From positions 744,001 through 808,000 of the forward strand of contig NC_057317.1 of assembly GCF_000687475.1 (NCBI RefSeq): a DNA stretch of 64,000 nt, given 5' to 3'. The notes beneath the pieces were generated by a model. The model was not told the DNA's origin, made no database searches, and worked only from the letters and a program-made list of their open reading frames with translations. The translations under genes were made by a program, and so were the position numbers. Positions 57,876 to 64,000 of this stretch are shown here, piece by piece (position 1 is the first letter of the stretch; every line of letters begins with the position of its first letter). Origin of the DNA: Ustilaginoidea virens. Taxonomy: Eukaryota; Ascomycota; Sordariomycetes; Hypocreales; Clavicipitaceae.

Positions 57876-58256
57876 TCAAGAGGAGGGAGAAGCGCTCTCA
57901 ACTGAACGTCTCCTGGGTAGAAATGATCTCCGTGCCCAATGCCGTAATTTGTCATTGACACCGGTGCTGCTCAAATTAGAGTTGCTGTCAGCGGAATCAA
58001 TAGATGACCAGCTATCCTCTCGGGATTGAGCTGGGCGCTGAGGACGGCGTGGGCTGTGCATGGCGCAATGGGCGGGATGCTGTGATGATGATGGCGATGA
58101 TTGATTGGAATCTGTGGAAGGAGCGCAACCTGCAGGATCCAATAAAGCTTCTGAAAATGGAGCATCAAAGTCCTCGTGGAAGCGAGGACTTCTGATGGAC
58201 TCGGAGTTCGGAGTCTGAGGCATGGCAAGGTGCAGACTGGGCCGCGTAGACGACAT
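57876..58256 (-). CDS. Small disordered Ser/Arg-rich hypothetical protein
   Basis: Open frame of 126 residues from MSSTRPSLHLAMPQTPN (58256); an in-frame ATG at 58310 would make 144. I do not recognise a family. Composition looks protein-like rather than repeat-derived. Proline/serine clusters (SPRFHEDFDAPFSEALL, EDSWSSIDSADSNS) lead to a basic segment HWARRSFLPRRRS near the C-terminus. SP, SS and RRxS contexts suggest a phosphorylated disordered protein. It is unspliced and convergent with MON1. It could be an exon of a larger gene or spurious. Confidence 0.5.
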   Translation of the reverse strand: MSSTRPSLHLAMPQTPNSESIRSPRFHEDFDAPFSEALLDPAGCAPSTDSNQSSPSSSQHPAHCAMHSPRRPQRPAQSREDSWSSIDSADSNSNLSSTGVNDKLRHWARRSFLPRRRSVESASPSS

Positions 58257-59137
58257 GGCAATACGGCAAGGCAAGGTGATGCGACAGCGAGACGTTGCAA
58301 CAGCTGGCACGGCGACGGCGGTTTGGTGGGGGTGGCGCTGAGAATTGCAGACGAATCGGATCGGTCACGGACGTGAGATTGATTGGCAGGATCTGGTTGA
58401 AGTTTCCGCGGGCAAATATAAGAGGCCGTTGATGAAGAAAAGATGCCAAACCGGGGGGCGCGACTGGAGATGGGGTGGGCGTAAAGCTATACAAAAGGCT
58501 GGAGCAGAAGGGGAGGGGTAAAGAGGGGGAAGGGAAGGAAGAGAGAAGACTAAAACCAAGGACAGCCGTCTGGAGTCTGGAGGCGGATGTTTTGTAACTG
58601 GAGTGAGCAGTGAAATGAAATTACTTGACCACAATTAGAAGAGAGAATCGGGCATGACAGCCGAAATAAAGACGGGTCGGTCGTTCGCCATCTCCTGGGG
58701 CGGGCTGTTTGGGCACGTGGGGGCGCCAAAACATGGGGCGCCAAAACATTGATGGGTCGCCAAAACATGGGTCGGGAGCCAATCACCGACCAAGTTGGAC
58801 AAGCGCAGGTGCAGGGTTCTTGATGATCGCGTGCAAGCTAGCCTGTAATTGCTGTAGCGGTACTTTGAAAGAGGAAGGAACACGAATCGCTTCTAGACGG
58901 GTACCTGAATCCATCGAGCCAATTGAAATTGAAATTGAAATTGAAATTGAAATTGAAATTGAAATTGAAATTGAAATTGAAATTGAAATTGAAATTTTCC
59001 CATGCAAGACAAAAGCGCGCGCGTGCCTCTTTTCTTGCCTCCATTCCTCGTCCATTCCTCGCTAGGCTTTGTGCTCTGGAAGTCCGTTGCTCGCCCGGAA
59101 GATGAAAAGACTTTTTGTCCTTTACCATCTTGGTCTT
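58257..59137. other. Intergenic region with (ATTGAA)n array
   Basis: Lies between two minus-strand genes. It contains a GGGGCGCCAAAACATGG repeat (58723-58770) and a long ATTGAA microsatellite. No gene was called. Confidence 0.55.
58921..58996. repeat. (ATTGAA)12 hexanucleotide microsatellite
   Basis: Twelve perfect or near-perfect ATTGAA units. Conceptual translations (EIEIEI, NFNFNF, KLKLKL) are repeat artefacts. Confidence 0.97.
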
Positions 59138-59596
59138 TCACCGTTGTACCCGATTCTCACCATCTACTTGTCGGTTAACCTGGATTACAAAAACCTGGAT
59201 AGCCGGACGTGAAACAGGATACTTCGGGTCGTATAAATTCGACAACTTAGTTAAAGCACTCGAGGCTTTTTCATCGTCGCCACTTCGTATCCATTTGTTC
59301 AATACTGCGGCATACTCGCTGACCAACACGTTTAGTGGTGGATAGCAACCCGACCGGCAAGCATCAGGAGGACCGGCGGACCAAGCTTGCCGAATGCGAT
59401 AGAATTGCTGTTGGACTGTCGCGTCTGGGATCGAGGCCCCGCATAAATAAAAGAGGTTTTTTACTTCTTGGGGTGTAATGAGAGCCCGAGCCCTGATCGA
59501 AGTCCTTGGTTTGTAAATCGTAGCCTCGACTACGGCAGGTAGTAGCGCCAATACAAAGCACAAAGAGGCTACGATGCGAAGCGTCATGGCTTTCAT
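59138..59596 (-). CDS. Small predicted secreted protein, orphan (effector-like)
   Basis: Intronless 152-residue protein. The start at 59596 gives a classical signal peptide (MKAMTLRIVASLCFVLALLPAVVEA, cleavage near residue 25); in-frame upstream codons to 59659 would put an extra 21 residues before it and are less likely. The mature part has three cysteines (YLCGA, DACRSGCYPP) and reads as mostly helical with QVKNLF, RIRQAW and LTKLSNLYDPKYPVSRPA. I do not recognise a family. A TATA-like element lies about 130 bp upstream. Small size, secretion and lack of family fit a lineage-specific secreted protein; a host-interaction role is only inference. Confidence 0.65.
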   Translation of the reverse strand: MKAMTLRIVASLCFVLALLPAVVEATIYKPRTSIRARALITPQEVKNLFYLCGASIPDATVQQQFYRIRQAWSAGPPDACRSGCYPPLNVLVSEYAAVLNKWIRSGDDEKASSALTKLSNLYDPKYPVSRPAIQVFVIQVNRQVDGENRVQR

Positions 59597-59725
59597 CTTG
59601 GGCGACGGGTGACGAATCAGACTAACGAGGGGGGAAAAGAAAAGTAAGACTGTTGGCAAGGTCTTAATCCTGGGTCGCTAGCACCGTGATTGTTTCTTTC
59701 TGTTTTGCGGGAAAACCGGTCGTCT

Positions 59726-59734
59726 CTTAAATAG
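59726..59734 (-). promoter_or_regulatory. TATA-like element upstream of the small secreted protein
   Basis: On the minus strand it reads CTATTTAAG, about 130 bp before the start codon at 59596. Consensus evidence only. Confidence 0.4.
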
Positions 59735-61229
59735 ACGAGCGGTGCAATGCATTTGCGGGAATCTATCCTACTATTTCGCTTCTTATGCTACGTATGGCAC
59801 TTTCCACTTTTTTTTTTATAAAAAAAAAAAAGGAAAAAAAAACCCCTCTTGCTACTTACTATTCCTACTTCTGCTGATGTTGGAATTGGCCGGTGTCGCG
59901 CTTTTACCTGTGGAGCGTTAAAACTCGTAATGTTTCAAGTGGCTGTGGTTCTGAGGGCCAAATTGGATGCTGCTCCACATGGAAGATGTAGCGCCGTAGC
60001 TTTCAACAACGCCTCATCGACCATGATATCTCGGCCAAAGCTTTTTACGAAGCCATTCAAGGACACGGCGAAGCTGTCGGCCCCACGAGAGCCGGTTCCA
60101 GAAGCGCTCATGGACTTCACAGGGGTCCTTGGCACAGATTGGGCCCAAAGCAAACGAAAACGGGGTACCGGCATCAAGGGTCCTGGATGGGGAAAGAGAC
60201 TGGAACCAGACCATTGGTTGTCAAAGTCAATGCCCTGGGCCCTGAGGCGAGTTTTCCCAAACAGAACTTTGTCACTAGGGCATGATGCATCATGTGACCG
60301 CCGACACTTGAGCCAGAAAGGGCAATAGCGACAACCAAAAGTTCCACAAAAACCAGACATCAATTGGATGCGACATGTGACGATGAGCCTAGCGATTCTA
60401 CAGGACAAGGGTAAGCAGTTGACATCAGCTTAGTAGGTAGCGGCATTGTTGTTAATCTTGACGTCGGGCTAATGGATGGCTGCAAGACTCAGCGGGCTGA
60501 TGCGTGTTGATGCGTGTTGATGCGGGCCAAGTGAAACACAGTTGAAACTTGAGTTGCATTGCAAAAACGCCTTGGAAACGCATCTGGTTGTTTGATTGCA
60601 CAGTCCAGACCCAGACCGGTCGACTCTGCCTTCAATCAACTCTTCAGTCAAACGCGACAAACTACAACACAGACAGCAAAGCACAGACAGCACAGCACGA
60701 CCAGACAACAACAATCTCACTGGCTACGGAGCACTCTTGCCCGCTGTTAAGCTGCTGCGATCCACAGGCCAAGAACCAACGTGCAGCAGACAACGTCCAA
60801 AAGTCGTGCCCCCAATTCTCGCCAGCCTTTCTTCAGCTCCTTCCTTCACACCCTGCACCTCGAGCCTCGCAAAACTGCTCGCTTTCCATCCAAGCGAAAG
60901 CGTCCAAGCATGACTCTCGACTTCGCGTCTCCCGAGCAACGCACACGGCGCATGAAATCGACGCCAGCTCGTTAAACGAGCCGTTGATGCAGCAACATGG
61001 GAGAGCTTGGTGGGAGGATGGTTGATGAAGCAGTCACGGCACCCCGCCAGATGTTGGGCCAACGAGGCCTGTGAGTCAGTGGTGGCTACTCTCTTCTTGG
61101 CTTGCTTCGCTGCTGCTACTTCCCCAAGGCTTGGATGTAGCAAGGCGTCCTGAATTTCAAACCGACTGGACCGACAATCGCCTCTCAATACATCTTCTTT
61201 CTCTCACTGCTTGTTTGGTCCTGCAGGGG

Positions 61230-61257
61230 TTTTTTTTTTTTTTTTTTTTTTTTTTTT
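61230..61257. repeat. T28 homopolymer
   Basis: Twenty-eight consecutive T, about 215 bp upstream of the right-edge gene start. Confidence 0.9.
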
Positions 61258-61472
61258 GGAGGCAGTCATGTCTACCACCATCCGCATGTGATGTCTTGCT
61301 GCAAGTCTGCCTCAGCAAAATCATCCGGGAATACAAACGAATCAACTTTGTCGAGGCTTCGACCGTCTTCTTTGTTTCAGTGTGCCACTCGCGTATCTTT
61401 CCTTCTTGTTTATCAATTTTGACCTTGAAGGCTTGGAGTTTGCAAGCCACCGAGCTCAAGTCCCGTCTCTCC

Positions 61473-64000
61473 ATGGACGTTGCTAGGCCTCAAATCAAGA
61501 CTGCGAGCAATGGCTCGCTGCATAATGCCTACAAGACAACCATAATGATTCCCACTGGAGCCCTCCCTCGGGGCCATATTGCCGCTCAAAGACGGCCTCT
61601 CCGAAATCTCAGCCAGAATTCCATTTTGTTATCCACTACCGGACTTCCAACAGGTCTGATGAAGACGACCACGGAAACTGGGGGTTTGGCAGCCTTGTCA
61701 ACGGCCACGCCGGCAGCATACTATCAACCTCCCGTATTACGACCGGATATCGTTGCCGGGACTCCTCCGCCAAGATACACCCCCAAAAAGTACGAAGATT
61801 GCTATTACGCTGATGATTCCAGGCCTTTCCGCTCATACAGAGACACGACTTCCGAGATCATCTCTCTCTACGGATATGACAATCACGGGTTTTACATGGG
61901 CTCTGCTTCTCCATTACCAGATGGAAATGCCCAGAGGTCGAGCTCCATCACCACCAACGGTTCCCGTCAGTTGTCTTGCCAGAAATCTTCGGCGGCTTTT
62001 CCAGGCCATATCAGCTCGGCTGGGCTGCAACGACCACGATCCCCATTTCCATATCCGACACGGCTCAAGAGGCCAGGGGTGCGGCCAGCTTCCCCTGCCT
62101 TGGCTGAAAACGGTTGGATTGATTACAGTAGAATGGTTGAGCTTGACCATGTTTCACAAGTGCGTCTTGCCCTTGACCACCAGACCTGTTACGCAGACCG
62201 CTTGGGCTAACGATCCGCTATCAGAGAACTGTCCACGGCTCCTACAGACCAAGCTGTAGGAACTCGTCTCGTCGGCAGCCACCCTTGTCCCTCAGGTCTG
62301 ACATGAACTACTCCACTACGTCGCTGCCTTCAAGAACGTCTCCAGGCGCGTATCTTCCTATGACGAGAACGCGCAGGCCCAGAACACCGAGCTCCTCACA
62401 ATCCGGAGCCAGCGGGCGTGGACTCTTTGAGAGGCACGCCAGGTTTCCATTTGATCGTGGGACAAGATCCCCCAGTTTGACTTCCATTGTCGGCATGTAT
62501 CAGAGACCTGGTACTTCTAGAGGTTCCAGACCATCGACCCAAACAGTTGGCCAGTTTTATTATGACTACAGCGAGGACTTTGAGAAGCCAACTGCATCTG
62601 TTCATGAGGCAGATCAAAGACCTGCGATGGACAACACACACCAATACGATGACCGTGAGCGGAATCATCATTCCACTCCTATAAAAGGCCCAGAATCACA
62701 CATTACCAACATGGCAAAGTACAAGGCGTCAGGCGGTCGGTATGACGCTTGCCTTCAATCTCAGGTATCCGCGGAGGAAGAGGGGCACGAAACTGCGTCT
62801 GTGGACGGCCCAGGAAGCTCCGACGGCTCGAATGAAACTCCTCATCTTGATCTGCTCTCCATCCGGAGGCTGTCTCAGTCTGCTCCGCCAGATACGAAGA
62901 AGCATCTCAGGGACTCGGCCTGTCAGCCTCTTGGGGTAGACCTGAGAGCTTCTATCCATCAGATAAGGTTTTCAAGGTCAAGTCAAACCTCGCAAGATCT
63001 TCTCAGTGGAGCGGCTGGCGACAACTTGTCCAGCGGTGTCACCAACCGGGATGGAATGGGGGCAATGCGATGCACACTTGATCCAACGCTACCAGATTTT
63101 GCATCCATCTTCTCCTCGTTTGACAAGCTGGCAAAGTCACCTTGCTTCAGCCGAATTGGGCGCCGATCTAGCCAGCTAGATGACGCTGAGAATACTTTTA
63201 CCTCTGTGCACGATATCAGCCGAGAGACTAAGCATCGTAACCTGGGATCTGTACATGAAGTGTTTACGGGTGACGACCACGGGGTAGAGCTCGTCCAAGA
63301 GGGCAAGTTGGAGGGCGACGAGCGGGAGTTTGATATCTTGTCGCCTGAACCGATCTCTCCTGTGCAGGAACTAAAAGTGAAGAATAGCATCCCACGTTTG
63401 ATGAAGGCGTTGCCACCATTACCTTCCGATTCACTTCGAGTCCAGAAACCGAGCCCCGGCGTCGTGCAAGAATCGCCGCCGCAATCAGCTACAATGGACC
63501 ATGACCGCGGCTGTCACGGCCAAAAACTTCATCAGGAAGCAGATTTTCTATTAGAGGAACGGGACAGGAACCGCAACAGCCAATGCAGCCCATCCAAGTT
63601 CAGGGTCAGAGTTAAGCCATCTCTTTCGCCAGCCAGAGCTCCCTGCAGTGTCGAATGCTCGGGCCAACAGACTTGTTCACCAGAGTGTCCGCTGCCAGCA
63701 AGCAATCCGGAAAGGCCAAGACTCAGGCTGAAGCTTTCCCGCCGTCAGCTCCAAAGAAACCGGTTCGCCGTCGGGGAGGCATTTGCGATGAACAATCGTC
63801 TTAAACAGTGCAACTCACTAGCCGATCTGGCTGTATACTCGGAAGCAGTCACCAAGACGAGCAACAAGGGCGGCACAATATCCGGTGACAGCAAGCTTGA
63901 ACCCAACCCTCAGGTTCCCTCAGGCTGCCAAGACAAAAATGTCGATGATGGGCTCGAAAACTCGGCTGGGGCATCCCCGGATCCTTCGGATCCCTTCAAT
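61473..64000 (+). CDS. Long disordered hypothetical protein (3' end cut by right edge)
   Basis: Two exons (61473-62159 and 62225 to the window end) give at least 821 residues without a stop. The 65 bp intron has donor CAA|GTGCGT, a GCTAACG branch site and acceptor TATCAG|AGAACT; without removing it the frame stops at 62210. I do not recognise a domain. The N-terminal part is Tyr/Pro/Arg-rich (TPPPRYTPKKYEDCYY, SEIISLYGYDNHGFYMGS). The middle is Ser/Arg-rich with many basic-plus-SP sites. A cluster RLRLKLSRRQLQRNRF and AFAMNNRLKQCNSLADL near the right edge looks like a conserved helix. The length, codon composition and intron make it a real gene; function unknown. Confidence 0.75.

Larger units (their letters stand above)
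59597..61472. other. Intergenic region, divergent secreted protein / right-edge gene
   Basis: 1.9 kb with no supported gene. Overlapping open frames on both strands at 59849-60408 were inspected without finding family features. Contains TGATGCGTGT repeats near 60497-60520, (CACAGACAG)n near 60668-60692 and a T28 run at 61230-61257. Confidence 0.5.

Noticed and set aside
59849..60408. Overlapping frames of about 157-159 residues on both strands
   Set aside because: Neither strand shows a signal peptide, domain or splice-consistent neighbour; cannot decide which, if any, is coding.
1..64000. Search for CRISPR arrays, intact transposons, secondary-metabolite core enzymes or a defence-like cluster
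   Set aside because: No spaced direct repeats of CRISPR type, no transposase or reverse-transcriptase motifs, and no polyketide or nonribosomal synthase domains were seen; the called genes are mostly conserved housekeeping genes.

Overview
The window looks like nuclear DNA of a filamentous ascomycete, most likely a sordariomycete and probably Hypocreales. Short (about 50-270 bp) GT-AG introns with CTAAC-type branch sites interrupt most genes. The proteins are fungal orthologues, including TRS65, SLD3, a CCAAT-factor HAP3 and RRN3. Gene-free DNA is full of microsatellites, minisatellites and long homopolymers. The order-level placement is inference. I found no tRNA, rRNA, CRISPR array or intact transposon.

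Layout. 1-10,937: PRP40 splicing factor (minus, cut by the left edge), TRS65 of TRAPPII (plus), SLD3 replication initiation factor (minus) and a homeodomain transcription factor (minus). 10,938-21,229: about 10.3 kb with no recognisable gene, rich in simple repeats. 21,230-32,080: HAD phosphatase (minus) divergent from pyroglutamyl peptidase I (plus), a KEL3/KLHDC4-type kelch protein (minus) and a secreted amidase (plus). 32,393-39,227: a compact housekeeping block arranged as divergent pairs: TGS1 with a GRASP protein, OST2 with a TMEM14 protein, and CMC2 with prefoldin subunit 2. 39,228-43,607: a second gene-free stretch. 43,608-57,469: HAP3, RRN3, then DOP1 (minus) divergent from MON1 (plus). 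57,470-64,000: a small disordered hypothetical protein, a small predicted secreted cysteine-containing protein, and a long disordered protein cut by the right edge.

Functional themes: membrane traffic is well represented (TRS65, GRASP, DOP1, MON1, and OST2 in the ER). RNA processing and transcription (PRP40, TGS1, RRN3, HAP3, homeobox) and mitochondria (CMC2, TMEM14) are also present. I see no biosynthetic or defence cluster and no convincing undescribed multi-gene system. The most interesting signals are an interspersed TACGGAGTA-type near-palindrome (14 copies found, all outside called exons), the 10 kb repeat-rich region 5' of the homeobox gene, a GC-AG intron carrying A30, and three lineage-type unknown proteins near the right end.

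Intron coordinates were derived by eye from splice consensus, reading-frame continuity and family conservation, and should be confirmed with RNA-seq.
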